DNA of 33,922 nucleotides, from NCBI GenBank assembly GCA_013822855.1, contig PNLE01000025.1, forward strand, positions 1-33,922. The letters run 5' to 3'. Position numbers and translations under genes: made by a program. Source of the stretch: Planctomyces sp. (GTDB lineage: Bacteria > Planctomycetota > Planctomycetia > Planctomycetales > Planctomycetaceae). This document shows, in pieces, positions 22,646-31,399 of this stretch; position 1 is the stretch's first letter; each line of letters begins with the position of its first letter. The notes under the pieces were generated by a model. It was not told the DNA's origin, ran no database searches, and worked only from the letters and a program-made list of their open reading frames with translations.

Positions 22646-24145
22646 CTAAGGCTTCTTGGCGTCGGCGGCTTCCGGTTTTTCCACGGCGGGTTTGTCGCCC
22701 ACCGGCTTGTCCGCTTCCGGCTTGTCCGCAGTCCCCTCGGCGATCTTGGACTTGAGGTACTCCACTCCCTTCGCAAGTTGCGGATCCTCGAAGGTGCTCG
22801 CGCCGGCCTCCTTCCGCAGGACATCGCGGAGGCGGCGGTACTCGAGATACTTCTGCATCTGCTCGGGCGTGATCTTCACCTCGTAGCCGTCGTTCGGTTT
22901 CACGCCCCACTCGTCGGATTCCTTGGAGTTGGGGAAGCGGTGGATGTTCTTGCCGCTGGGCCGGTGGTAGCTGGCCGTTGTGAGCTTGAGGGCACTCTTG
23001 CCGCCATCGACATTGATCACGTTCTGGACGCTCCCCTTGCCCCAGGAACGTTCGCCGATGATGACCGCCCGCTCGTGATCCTGCAGGGCCGCGCTCAGAA
23101 TTTCGCTGGCGGAGGCACTGAAACGGTTGATCAGCACGACCACGGGGAAATCCTTGAAGGTTCCCCCTTTGCGGGCTTTGAAGACCTGCTCTTCGGTGTT
23201 GCGGCCACGGGTACTGACAATCACCCCGCTGTCGAGGAACATGTCGGCGATCTCCGTGGCGGCGGTCAGCAGGCCACCGGGATTGTACCGGAGGTCGAGA
23301 ATCAGCCCCTTCATGCCCGCCTTTTCCAGGTCGGCCAAGGTCTTCTTGATTTCGTCGGCACTGTTGCGGCCGAACTGCGACAGGCGGACATAAGCCACCT
23401 TGTCGAGACCGTCGAGGAAGAACGACCAGCTGCCATCCTCGTTGTACTTGTCACCCAATACCGAGGGTGTGCGGATGATGGCCCGCTCAACTTCCAGTTC
23501 CACCGGCGTCGCTTCGGTCTCGTGGAGGACACTCAACTTGACGATCTCGCCCGGCTTCCCCTTCATCAGCAGAATGGCCGATTCCAGTTCCTTGCCATCG
23601 GTGAACTCGGCGGTCGGTTTCCCCGCGATCGAGACAATGCGGTCGCCAGCACGGATCCCGGCCTTGTAGGCGGGAGTTCCCGGCAGTGGTGTCATCACCA
23701 TCAGTTGCCGGGTCTTGGGATCGAGCGACACCTGAATGCCGATGCCCCCGAACTCCTGCTCGACCTGCTGCGTGAACTCCGCCAGCCCCGACTGATCAAT
23801 GTAGGAAGAATACGGATCGAGATCGGCGAGCATTCCGCGAAGGGCGGCTTCCACCAGTTCCTTGCGATCGACCGGCTTCACATAGTTCCGTTCAACCTGC
23901 TCGAACGAATCGACAAAGAGCTTCATCAGCTCGTAGTACTCTTTTTCCCGCGCATCCGGCGGTGTCGGCTCGTCGGCCCGGACCACTCCCGCCGAAGGTG
24001 CCTCACCCGACAGCCAGTCCCCGCGTTCGATCCCGGAGAACGCCGCCATGGCGCAGGCCAGGACAAGAGCAAATCGGCCCGCTCGACCGGGCGTGGATGT
24101 CGTCGATCTTCCCATTTGATCCCTCATTCCCGTCTGGCACAGCAT
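22646..24145 (-). CDS. C-terminal processing peptidase, S41 family
   Basis: 499 residues from ATG 24145 (MLCQTGMRDQMGRS); AGGAGG lies eight bases upstream, which decides this start over the open frame to 24271. A signal or anchor segment spans about 23-38. An N-terminal helical region (about 68-125) is followed by a PDZ domain (about 128-222: GGIGIQVSLD, TPAYKAGIRAGDRIVSIAGK) and the S41 core. The catalytic dyad is S345 in SASASE and K370 in SWGKGSVQ, spaced 25 residues as in E. coli Prc. The C-terminal tail is rich in Lys/Pro/Glu with DKPxADKP-like repeats. It acts outside the cytoplasm on C-termini of exported proteins; substrates unknown. Upstream of tsaD in a likely operon. Confidence 0.95.
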   Translation of the reverse strand: MLCQTGMRDQMGRSTTSTPGRAGRFALVLACAMAAFSGIERGDWLSGEAPSAGVVRADEPTPPDAREKEYYELMKLFVDSFEQVERNYVKPVDRKELVEAALRGMLADLDPYSSYIDQSGLAEFTQQVEQEFGGIGIQVSLDPKTRQLMVMTPLPGTPAYKAGIRAGDRIVSIAGKPTAEFTDGKELESAILLMKGKPGEIVKLSVLHETEATPVELEVERAIIRTPSVLGDKYNEDGSWSFFLDGLDKVAYVRLSQFGRNSADEIKKTLADLEKAGMKGLILDLRYNPGGLLTAATEIADMFLDSGVIVSTRGRNTEEQVFKARKGGTFKDFPVVVLINRFSASASEILSAALQDHERAVIIGERSWGKGSVQNVINVDGGKSALKLTTASYHRPSGKNIHRFPNSKESDEWGVKPNDGYEVKITPEQMQKYLEYRRLRDVLRKEAGASTFEDPQLAKGVEYLKSKIAEGTADKPEADKPVGDKPAVEKPEAADAKKP

Positions 24146-24535
24146 CGAGAAATCCTCCTGTGTGACCTCTGCGAAGAAAAGCACCGCAGCATGTTTTGGT
24201 GTCAACGAGCTTAGTCTCTCGCCAGTTCCGTCGCCATGAATCATTCTCGTCCGGACTCCGAAACCAGGCAACGTCTTGGCAAAAAATGAAACCGCGAACG
24301 ACGATTATTCCCGACTGAGGATTGACCAGCCCGACGGAGGATTGACAGAAAGGGGTCGAAAAACATCCTCCCGGACACTTCAACCATTGGAAAGCCATAG
24401 TGGCCTTCCAACACTCGCCCGACCGCGGTTTGAAGAATTCGCTTCCCCAACGAATGATCATCCGACAGGCAGGCATTAGCATCAGCAATCATCCTCCCGG
24501 TTCATCAACGTTCCCCCGAACGGATTAAGGGAGGC

Positions 24536-24563
24536 AAAATTGCGTGTTCCCACGCAATTTTTT
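24536..24563 (+). terminator. Orphan intrinsic terminator in a divergent region
   Basis: AAAATTGCGTG (24536-24546), loop TTCC, CACGCAATTTT (24551-24561), then two further T. The hairpin is perfect over 11 bp with six T in the tail. No gene on the plus strand lies upstream of it (ctpA is divergent), so it may end a small RNA or act as an attenuator in the leader of the gene at 24932. Confidence 0.8.
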
Positions 24564-24628
24564 CAGATTCCTTGGGTTTGAACCTCCCGTGGTTGAATTC
24601 TGTTAAGTTACGGCTAGTCTCTACTACG

Positions 24629-24677
24629 CCGATCAGAAACCGGGATCGCTTCGCTGTCGAAGTCCGGTTTCTATCGG
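24629..24677 (+). promoter_or_regulatory. Leader hairpin upstream of winged-helix gene
   Basis: AGAAACCGG (24635-24643) pairs with CCGGTTTCT (24664-24672), and flanking CGAT/ATCG adds four pairs across one bulged C. The stem is long for unselected DNA. It lies about 260 bp upstream of the ATG at 24932. The frame here is open back to 24572, but the translation does not look conserved and has no ribosome binding site, so I treat 24146-24931 as non-coding. Confidence 0.5.
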
Positions 24678-24931
24678 AAATGGAACTGTGGTTGAGACGG
24701 TCATCACCGTGCATGGCGTTCCATCGAGGTCATCTCCCTCGGTGGTTTTGCCGGGATCTGCTCGCCATTGCGAACACCCCATGCACACACCCGAATGATA
24801 ACTGCCGAAACCGCTGTTCAGAAATAGATCGAAACGGCTCGACATATCCGTCAATTGACCTTGGGTCGCTTGATTCGGGTGGTGAGCCATCGGGTAGGCA
24901 GGCACCTGAACTTAGTAAGGTATGGCTAAAC

Positions 24932-25363
24932 ATGGCCGGATCGTCCGACGAGCTCACTTTGGCGGAGCTTGAAAAAATCCTTGCGCGTCGCAAGCAGGAA
25001 TTGGCAACACTTCTCGACAAACGGGAGACGCTGCAAAAGGAACTCGATGAAGTCACCCACCGCATCCTGGATCTCCAAGGGGGAACTACCATCCCCAAAG
25101 CCAGCGGTGCCCCCAGGGTCTCGACCCGCGGCCGCAATGCCGTTTCGCTGAGACACACCGTCATCCGCTTGCTCGACCAGCACAAAGAGGGCTATTCGCT
25201 GGCCGATCTCTCCGACAGGATCATCGAGAGCGGCTACAAGACCTCCAGCAAGAACTTCCGCAACGTCCTCTATCAATGCCTCTACAACACTCCTCAGGTC
25301 TACCACGACTCCAAGACGGGAACTTATCGCCTCAGCCCCAAAGGCAATGCCAAAGGCGAATGA
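24932..25363 (+). CDS. Coiled-coil plus winged-helix-like protein, putative DNA binding
   Basis: 143 residues from ATG 24932 (MAGSSDELTLAELEKILARR). Residues 8-50 form a heptad-rich coiled coil (EKILARRKQELATLLDKRETLQKELDEV), then a basic linker, then a C-terminal domain (about 72-140: RHTVIRLLDQHKEGYSLADL, SGYKTSSKNFRNVLYQCLY, DSKTGTYRLSPKG) with the helix-turn-helix and final strand pattern of HARE-HTH/winged-helix domains. A dimeric DNA-binding or nucleoid protein is inferred; I know similar planctomycete proteins but no assigned function. AAGG lies 11 bases before the ATG, rather far. It ends before a strong terminator and has a long, structured leader. Confidence 0.82.
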   Translation: MAGSSDELTLAELEKILARRKQELATLLDKRETLQKELDEVTHRILDLQGGTTIPKASGAPRVSTRGRNAVSLRHTVIRLLDQHKEGYSLADLSDRIIESGYKTSSKNFRNVLYQCLYNTPQVYHDSKTGTYRLSPKGNAKGE

Positions 25364-25408
25364 ACCGTTCGCGGCTTTCCCGCACTGCTGCAAACCGCCC
25401 TCCCCACC

Positions 25409-25444
25409 AAGCGGCATTGCCCAGCCGGGCAATGCCGCTTTTTT
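25409..25444 (+). terminator. Intrinsic terminator of winged-helix gene
   Basis: AAGCGGCATTGCCC (25409-25422) pairs perfectly over 14 bp with GGGCAATGCCGCTT (25427-25440) across a 4-nt loop, followed by TTTT. Confidence 0.93.
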
Positions 25445-25525
25445 CAGTGACACTGCTCGCCCCATCGCGTTCCACCCCGCCTTGCACGCTCGACCAGGCA
25501 CTTGAACCTCAGGAATTCCTGTCCC

Positions 25526-26719
25526 ATGGAAGAATTCACATCCGACACCGCCTCCTCGAAGCGAGCGATTGAGCGTCTTCTCAAGCTGCTTCCCATTCCG
25601 GGTCTCAGCAAGGAGGAGGCCGATGTCCTAACAGCTATTCGCCGGGAAGTTCTGGCGACGGGCGGTACGGAATCGATGATGCTCGACGACCAAGCCCAGA
25701 AACGGATTCCGGGTGGAGGAAACGCCGGCAACCTGATCGTCAAGCTCCCCGGCACCGTTCGCCGACCGCGTCGTCTGCTCATGGCCCATGTCGACACGGT
25801 TCCCATTTGCGCGGGATGCGAACCGGCCATCGAAGGGGATTACGTCGTCTCGAAGAATCCCGCCACGGGCCTGGGAGGCGATGACCGCAGCGGCACGACC
25901 GTCATTCTGCACACGCTTTGCGAGATTCTCTCCCGCAAGCTGCCCCACCCGCCCCTCACCTTTCTGTTCGCCGTCCAGGAGGAAATTGGCCTCTATGGGG
26001 CCCGCTTCGTCGATGCCGGGAAGCTCGGAGCGCCGAAGCTCTGCTTCAATTGGGATGGTGGCAATTCCGCTTCACTCTGCGTGGGTGCCACGGGCGATAT
26101 CGCCATGCAGATCACCATCCACGGCATTCCCAGCCATGCGGGTGTCCATCCCGAACTGGGAGTCAACGCCATCACCATCGCGGCCATCGCCATTGCAGAG
26201 CTTCAAGCCAACGGCTGGTTGGGCCTCGTCAAAAAGGGCCGCAAACAGGGTTCCAGCAACATCGGCATCATCGAAGCCGGTGCCGCCACGAATGTCGTCA
26301 CACCCCTGGCACACCTCAAAGCGGAGGCCCGCAGCCACGACCCTGCCTTCCGCTTGAAGATCGTCGCGGAGATTCAAAAGGCTTTCCAGCGGTCGGCGAA
26401 GCAACTCACCTCCGCCGACGGGAAGCGTGGCCGCATCGAGTTCACATCGGAACTCAAGTATGAGGCCTTCCGCTTGAACGATGACGAGCCGACCGTGCTT
26501 GCGGCGGAAGACGCCCTCCGTGCCGCCGGTCTCACTCCCGCCCGGCATGTCGGCAACGGCGGTCTCGACGCCAACTGGATGTCGGCCCACGGGTTCCCGA
26601 CCGTCACGCTTGGTTGTGGTCAGGAACGAATCCACACCGCCGACGAGCGGCTGCACGTGCCCTCTTTCCTCAAGGCCTGCCAAACCGCCCTGCATCTGGC
26701 GACCGATGTCAGCAAGTAG
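25526..26719 (+). CDS. M20 family metallopeptidase
   Basis: 397 residues from ATG 25526 (MEEFTSDTASSKRAIERL), with AGGA ten bases upstream; an earlier TTG (25502) is unlikely. Zinc-site motifs are MAHVDTVP (H88, D90), GLGGDDRSG (bridging Asp at 119/120) and AVQEEIGLYGAR (general base and ligand at E152/E153), then FNWDGG and the dimerisation domain with HGIPSHAG. The layout is closest to PepT/CPG2-type aminopeptidases, so a cytoplasmic di- or tripeptidase or amidohydrolase is likely; the substrate is not readable. No signal peptide. Convergent with the ABC gene 19 bp downstream. Confidence 0.92.
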   Translation: MEEFTSDTASSKRAIERLLKLLPIPGLSKEEADVLTAIRREVLATGGTESMMLDDQAQKRIPGGGNAGNLIVKLPGTVRRPRRLLMAHVDTVPICAGCEPAIEGDYVVSKNPATGLGGDDRSGTTVILHTLCEILSRKLPHPPLTFLFAVQEEIGLYGARFVDAGKLGAPKLCFNWDGGNSASLCVGATGDIAMQITIHGIPSHAGVHPELGVNAITIAAIAIAELQANGWLGLVKKGRKQGSSNIGIIEAGAATNVVTPLAHLKAEARSHDPAFRLKIVAEIQKAFQRSAKQLTSADGKRGRIEFTSELKYEAFRLNDDEPTVLAAEDALRAAGLTPARHVGNGGLDANWMSAHGFPTVTLGCGQERIHTADERLHVPSFLKACQTALHLATDVSK

Positions 26720-26738
26720 CGAAACATCGCTACCGCAA

Positions 26739-27581
26739 TCACGCGGCCCCAGCGAGTGCCTCGACCCGTCCCGCTGTCAGCCTCACAGTACGGGCGGCTT
26801 CGCGGGCGAGGTTGGCGTCGTGGGTCACCATGACAATTGAGAGCTGCTCTTCGGTGTTGAGTCGATTCAGCAGATCCATGATCTCGCGACCGGTGGTTTC
26901 ATCGAGATTCCCCGTCGGTTCATCCGCCAAGAGGATCTGGGGCTGCGAAACCAGAGCGCGGGCGATCGCCGCCCGCTGCATCTCACCGCCGGAAAGCTCC
27001 GACGGCTTGTGCGTGAGCCGATGCGACAAGCCGACGCGATCGATGAGCTGCTTGGCGCGATCGATGTGCGTTCGGCGATTTTTCCAGTAAGACCAGATCG
27101 AATGCCGGATCATCAGCGGCAAGACCACGTTCTCCACCAGCGTCAGTTCCGGCATCAGGTGGTAGAACTGGAACACGAAGCCGAAGACACGATTGCGGAT
27201 CTGGTCGCGCGTGCGGGCTGGCAGGTCGTCGATCCGCTGGCCGTCGAGCAGGACTTCCCCCATGTCGGGCGAATCCAACAGCCCCATCAAATGGAGCAGC
27301 GTACTTTTGCCGGAGCCGGATTGACCGATGATCGAGAGGAACTCACCCCGCTGGATGGAGATATCCACACCGCGGAGGACGGGAACCCGGTGATCCCCCT
27401 TGCGGTAGGCCTTGTCGATACCGGTCGCCACGAGCTGCGAATGGGGGGGCAATGCGGAACTGAGCAAGATCGTCTCACAGGCTTCTTCAACAAGGGAATC
27501 GGACGTCGATCCGCGGACCGCGCGATGGCCACGGGGTTCATCGGCGGTGGAGCACGAGTTCATCGCGGCGTAGCGATCCAT
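26739..27581 (-). CDS. LolD/MacB-type ABC transporter ATPase
   Basis: 280 residues from ATG 27581 (MDRYAAMNSCSTADEPRG). Walker A GQSGSGKST (86-94), signature LSGGEMQRA (196-204), Walker B ILLADEPTGNLD (216-227) and the H-loop THD are intact. The family (LolD, FtsE, MacB) powers FtsX-type permeases, and the gene directly downstream of a LolC/E-like permease (81 bp) fits a lipoprotein-release transporter. About 48 residues precede the ABC core (LVATGIDKAYRKG), unusual for LolD, so the true start may be later or the extension may be lineage-specific. Confidence 0.93.
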   Translation of the reverse strand: MDRYAAMNSCSTADEPRGHRAVRGSTSDSLVEEACETILLSSALPPHSQLVATGIDKAYRKGDHRVPVLRGVDISIQRGEFLSIIGQSGSGKSTLLHLMGLLDSPDMGEVLLDGQRIDDLPARTRDQIRNRVFGFVFQFYHLMPELTLVENVVLPLMIRHSIWSYWKNRRTHIDRAKQLIDRVGLSHRLTHKPSELSGGEMQRAAIARALVSQPQILLADEPTGNLDETTGREIMDLLNRLNTEEQLSIVMVTHDANLAREAARTVRLTAGRVEALAGAA

Positions 27582-27662
27582 GACGTCTTCTCTTCTGGCG
27601 GACAACCGATATCCAGACCACATCATCAAACAGCGGAGACAATCAACATATAGGATCAATCA

Positions 27663-29210
27663 CTACTCGGAGCGGAGCGCCTGCACCGGTTGCAACCGGG
27701 CCGCTCGCCGGGCGGGCAGAATACTCGCCATGACCGCGATCCCCATCGCCCCCAGGGCGACCGAGACCACCATCCAGGGATCGATATGCGTGGGGATTTC
27801 CGGGAAGTAGTAGATCCGTTCGTCAAAGACCTTGCGGCCCGTGATATAGGTGATTCCCAACTCGATTTGATTGATATAGCGGACGAAAAGCAGACCGCAG
27901 GCCACCCCGCCGCCGCTCCCGACGACTCCGAGCGACAATCCGTAGAGCAGGAAGATCGCCATGACACCCGTCGAACTGGCACCCAGCGCCTTCAGCACGC
28001 CGATATCACGCGTCTTCTCGACGACGATCATAAAGAAGATCGCCAGAATGCCGAAGCCCGCCACAGTGATGATGAGGAACAGCAGCACGTTGAGGATCGA
28101 GGCTTCGACATCCACCGCCGCCAAGAGCGGCCCCTGTTTCTGCTCCCACGTGCGGATCGTATAGAGACCGGGGGGAAACGCGGCCCGTAGTTTGTCCACC
28201 ACTTCGCCGGCGTCTTTGAAATCCTTGAGCTTCAATTGGATCGATGTGATCGCCCGCTCGCCTGTCGTGGGATGAACCATCCCGCGGACCTGCTGCAGAT
28301 ATTCGAGGTTGCAGAAAACGAGCGACGAATCGTACTCGCTCATGCCGCTTTTGAAGGTGTCGACGACGGTTGCGTTGAAGTAGACGGGCTGCGGGGTTCC
28401 CGCCGTCACCGTGCTGATTTTGACATCGTCGCCCGTGCGAACCATCCACTGTGTGCTGAGCTTGCCCGTATCGGATTCCTCGAAGGGAAAGCTGATCAGC
28501 CCCGCGCCGATATACAGTTTCCCAGGTAGCGGTTCGGCCGGATCGACTGGTTCGGGGGGAACGGCGGCATGGGCCTGGGCTTCCAGGGCAAACGGATCGA
28601 CCACGCTATCCGTCGGTGACGTCGGTGCGGCTTCGCGAGGGGGATCGCCCCGCTGCATCTGGTCGTGCTGCCGCTGCTCGCGGAAGAAGGCCTCCTGGGC
28701 GGCCCGCTCCCTGCGATAATTCTTGCCCGATTGGGTGAGTGTCCAGCCTGCGGGGACATCTGCCGACCGCTCGGCCTTGCGTATGATCGCCTTGCCGTCC
28801 TTCTCGTCCTGATAGCTTTGCAGGTAATTGACCAGCGGCCCGACTTCCGCCTTGCTCTTGGGATCGATCCCGATGAGCGTCACGGGGCGGGTGATCCACT
28901 GGCCGGCGTATTCGAAGCTGATCATGCCGTAGATTTCGACGGTGGTGGTCATCCCAGCGATGTGCCGGCCCACAACTTTGCGGACCAGTTCAGCATGGGC
29001 CTCGGGATTCTTTTCGCCGTCGTAACCGTTGGTTTCGATGACGACATCCGAGAGCAGACCCTTGATGCGGTCGCGCATTTCACTGGAGAAACCCGCCATC
29101 ACGCTGTTGACGACGATCATCGTCGCCACGCCCAGCATCACGCTGACAATGCTCGCCAGCGCGATGTAACGCGTCCGCAGATACTTCTGACACAGCAGCA
29201 GCTTGTACAT
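27663..29210 (-). CDS. LolC/LolE-like FtsX-family permease
   Basis: 515 residues from ATG 29210 (MYKLLLCQKYLRTRYIALAS), with AAGGA ten bases upstream; an upstream ATG at 29276 adds unconserved sequence. One TM helix (about 16-38), a large periplasmic MacB-PCD-like domain, and three C-terminal helices in the FtsX domain (from about ILNVLLFLIITVAGFGILAIF, with VEKTRDIGVLKALGAS following). Expected to form a homodimeric lipoprotein-release complex with the LolD-like ATPase, as only one permease is encoded. Residues about 133-230 are an unusual charged then Pro/Ala-rich insertion (RRERAAQEAFFREQRQHDQ; PPEPVDPAEPLPG) inside the periplasmic domain. Confidence 0.92.
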   Translation of the reverse strand: MYKLLLCQKYLRTRYIALASIVSVMLGVATMIVVNSVMAGFSSEMRDRIKGLLSDVVIETNGYDGEKNPEAHAELVRKVVGRHIAGMTTTVEIYGMISFEYAGQWITRPVTLIGIDPKSKAEVGPLVNYLQSYQDEKDGKAIIRKAERSADVPAGWTLTQSGKNYRRERAAQEAFFREQRQHDQMQRGDPPREAAPTSPTDSVVDPFALEAQAHAAVPPEPVDPAEPLPGKLYIGAGLISFPFEESDTGKLSTQWMVRTGDDVKISTVTAGTPQPVYFNATVVDTFKSGMSEYDSSLVFCNLEYLQQVRGMVHPTTGERAITSIQLKLKDFKDAGEVVDKLRAAFPPGLYTIRTWEQKQGPLLAAVDVEASILNVLLFLIITVAGFGILAIFFMIVVEKTRDIGVLKALGASSTGVMAIFLLYGLSLGVVGSGGGVACGLLFVRYINQIELGITYITGRKVFDERIYYFPEIPTHIDPWMVVSVALGAMGIAVMASILPARRAARLQPVQALRSE

Positions 29211-29398
29211 GTTTCGCCAATCCTTTGGCCGGTTCGCGGCAAACGGTTCCACCGCCGCCCGCAGAATATCCATCATCCGGGAATCTACGGACTTCGGCAA
29301 AAACTGCCAAGACCGGATCGGTGCCACTTCGGAATCACGTGCCAAACAGTGCAAAAGGCACTGAACCCCATCTGTTCACGTCGTGTCAGACGTTGACC

Positions 29399-30580
29399 AT
29401 GCAAACCTTGACCGCCCCCCAGACCAACCGCCGACAAACACGCCCGGTGACGCGCGCGGCTTCCGCACCCCAAACTTTGCTCGGGGCAGCCGTCGAACTG
29501 GCGCGCGAACTCCTCGGTGAAGAGGTCGTTCCTTTCGCCCTCGATTGGCAGAGCGAACAGTTGCTGTCCGCCGTCGGGAAAGGTCCCGTCGCAAGGGGCA
29601 TGCACGGTCTGCCGCCCGTCCGCTTTGTCGACTTCGACCTCTACCGCCAGGGGATGTCGCTCGGCGTGCAGGAATTCACGGTGAGCACCCGGCTCGGCCC
29701 GTGCCGCGTCATCCATATCACCGATCCCGTCGCGAGCTGTTCGCAACCGGTGACCAGCGACATCTGGTTTGTCGGCCAACAGCACTTCCTCGCCCTCTAT
29801 TACACATTGCGGCGAAAGCAGAAGGAGCGGGCCCAGGTCGCGGCACCACTGATGACGGCCGAGCTGCGCGACCGGCTGTGGAAGAACACCATCGGTTTCC
29901 TCACCCGCAGCCACGACGCGATGCGCCAGCTAGGAATCGCGGTGAAGCGCGGTGTTCTTTTGCGCGGCGAGCCGGGCAACGGCAAGACCATGGCAGCCCG
30001 CTGGCTCAAATGGGAGGCCGAACGGCGACGCCTCCGCTGGAAAACGATCACCATCTCCGAATTCCAGGCGGCCCGCCACCGGAACGAAATCGGCGAATTG
30101 CTCGCCCTCGACGGTCCCGGCGTGGTCTTCTTCGATGATTTCGACGACCTGCTCCAACAGCGCGAAAACGGGCGCGGCGGTGCCGATGTCTGCATCATGC
30201 TCAACGAACTCGACGGCATCGACCGGCGGCATGGCGTGCTCTTCCTGTTCGCCAGCAATCTGAAATGGGAGGAACTCGACCACGCCATCAAGCGGCCCGG
30301 CCGCATCGACCTGATGATCGAATTCAACCGGCCGGATGCCACCCAGCGACGTGAACTCTTCACCACCAGCTGGCCCGCACCACTTCGGGAAAACCTCCCC
30401 CTGGAGAAGGCCGTCGTGGCGACGAACGGTTTGAGCTTCGCCGAATTGAACGAACTCAAAACGCTGCTGGCCATGCAGTACTTCGAGCAGGGCCAAGCTT
30501 CTTGGGACACCGCCCTCGCCGAATACCACCAACGCCGTGGCACGAGCCAAATCAAGCCCATCGGCTTCGTGGCCCCTTAA
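29399..30580 (+). CDS. AAA+ ATPase, FtsH/CDC48-like core, unknown role
   Basis: 393 residues from ATG 29399 (MQTLTAPQTNRRQTRPVT). The N-terminal 170 residues form a domain I do not recognise. The AAA module follows: Walker A GEPGNGKT (190-197), Walker B VVFFDDFDD (242-250), sensor-1 FASN (284-287) and the arginine segment RPGRID (299-304). These place it among classical AAA unfoldases/remodellers (FtsH, proteasomal ATPases), but there is no protease domain and no partner gene beside it. No convincing ribosome binding site precedes the ATG; the frame is open further upstream to 29225 without conserved-looking sequence. Divergent from the permease, convergent with the redoxin gene. Confidence 0.88.
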   Translation: MQTLTAPQTNRRQTRPVTRAASAPQTLLGAAVELARELLGEEVVPFALDWQSEQLLSAVGKGPVARGMHGLPPVRFVDFDLYRQGMSLGVQEFTVSTRLGPCRVIHITDPVASCSQPVTSDIWFVGQQHFLALYYTLRRKQKERAQVAAPLMTAELRDRLWKNTIGFLTRSHDAMRQLGIAVKRGVLLRGEPGNGKTMAARWLKWEAERRRLRWKTITISEFQAARHRNEIGELLALDGPGVVFFDDFDDLLQQRENGRGGADVCIMLNELDGIDRRHGVLFLFASNLKWEELDHAIKRPGRIDLMIEFNRPDATQRRELFTTSWPAPLRENLPLEKAVVATNGLSFAELNELKTLLAMQYFEQGQASWDTALAEYHQRRGTSQIKPIGFVAP

Positions 30581-30666
30581 CGGGCAAAGGGTGGCTAGCA
30601 ATAAACCGGAGCCCTTGGCCACGGGCACTCGAAAAACGCCGAATGGAGCTGGTTTTCCTTCGCGCT

Positions 30667-30756
30667 CTTCGCGCCTTCGCGTGAGCAAGACTTTGACTCT
30701 CGTACGGAATCAAAGAGTGGCTCACGCGAAGGCGCGAAGGTCTCCAAGAAGGAGAC
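30667..30756. repeat. Composite inverted repeat (20-bp perfect arms) between convergent genes
   Basis: CTTCGCGCCTTCGCGTGAGC (30667-30686) is repeated inverted, without mismatch, at 30720-30739. Inside, CTTTGA (30691-30696) pairs with TCAAAG (30710-30715). Just outside, GTCTCC/GGAGAC (30740-30756) forms a small hairpin. CTTCGCGCCTTCGCGTGA-like sequences are common intergenic repeats in GC-rich genomes. It may work as a bidirectional terminator for the AAA and redoxin genes; no T tract is present. Confidence 0.75.
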
Positions 30757-30793
30757 GGACATGAAGCCGCAACTGGGCTGGCACCATCGATAT

Positions 30794-31399
30794 TCACTTC
30801 GCCATTTTGGAAAGTTGCTCGACGATGCTCTTTGCCGTCGTCCGCCCGCCGTGGCCGTCGCTTACTTTCGAGAAGACGATTTTGCGGTCGCCGTCCAGCA
30901 CGAAGGTGGCGGGATAGGCTGTTTCGTTAGGTGCGTTCCAACGGAGGCCGTATTGGTTGGTGAACTTATAGTCGGGGTCGATCAGCAGTGTGAAATGGTC
31001 GGGAATCTCCCGCTTGCCGCGGAATTCCTTGGCCTGGGCCGCCAGTTTGTTACCCGCACCGGGATAGACGAAGATCACCCTTGCTCCGGCTTTCTTGAAG
31101 GCGTCGGCCGACTTCAGGAAATCATTCACCTGCACGCTGCAAAGCGGGCACTGGTAGCCGGGAAAGCCCCTCAGCACCACCAGCACGGTCGGCCCCATTT
31201 CCGTGACCGAAGAGAGTTTGGTCGTCCCGCCGTCGACATCCGCCAGCTCGAAATCCGGGGCCACGCCGCCCAAAGGGGGTGGTGCCGCCTGCGCAGCGAC
31301 GAACATCGCCACCAGCAAGGCGGCGATCACCCCGCCAGACACCGCACTTCGCCACCCCGCCCACTTCCCAATTGAATGAATTCCGGATCGACGCATCAT
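30794..31399 (-). CDS. Exported peroxiredoxin-like (AhpC/TSA-Redoxin) protein
   Basis: 201 residues from ATG 31399 (MMRRSGIHSIGKWAGWRSAV), chosen because GGGGGAAAG precedes it and a signal/anchor segment (about 19-38, ending AAQAAPP) follows; the frame runs open far upstream without conserved-looking sequence. The thioredoxin fold begins APDFELADVDGGTTKLSS. GYQCPLCSVQ carries C84 and C87, a CxxC placed where redoxins keep their active cysteine, then FVYPGAGNKL and NETAYPATFVLDGDRKIVF, typical of AhpC/TSA proteins. Likely periplasmic thiol peroxidase or disulfide reductase; the substrate is unknown. It is divergent from the glycosyltransferase. Confidence 0.9.
   Translation of the reverse strand: MMRRSGIHSIGKWAGWRSAVSGGVIAALLVAMFVAAQAAPPPLGGVAPDFELADVDGGTTKLSSVTEMGPTVLVVLRGFPGYQCPLCSVQVNDFLKSADAFKKAGARVIFVYPGAGNKLAAQAKEFRGKREIPDHFTLLIDPDYKFTNQYGLRWNAPNETAYPATFVLDGDRKIVFSKVSDGHGGRTTAKSIVEQLSKMAK

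Noticed and set aside
22778..24214. 478-codon plus-strand open frame
   Set aside because: Antisense shadow of the S41 peptidase.
24572..24931. N-terminal extension of the winged-helix protein
   Set aside because: The frame is open but contains a long hairpin, has no ribosome binding site, and its translation lacks the coiled-coil or domain character seen from 24932 onward.
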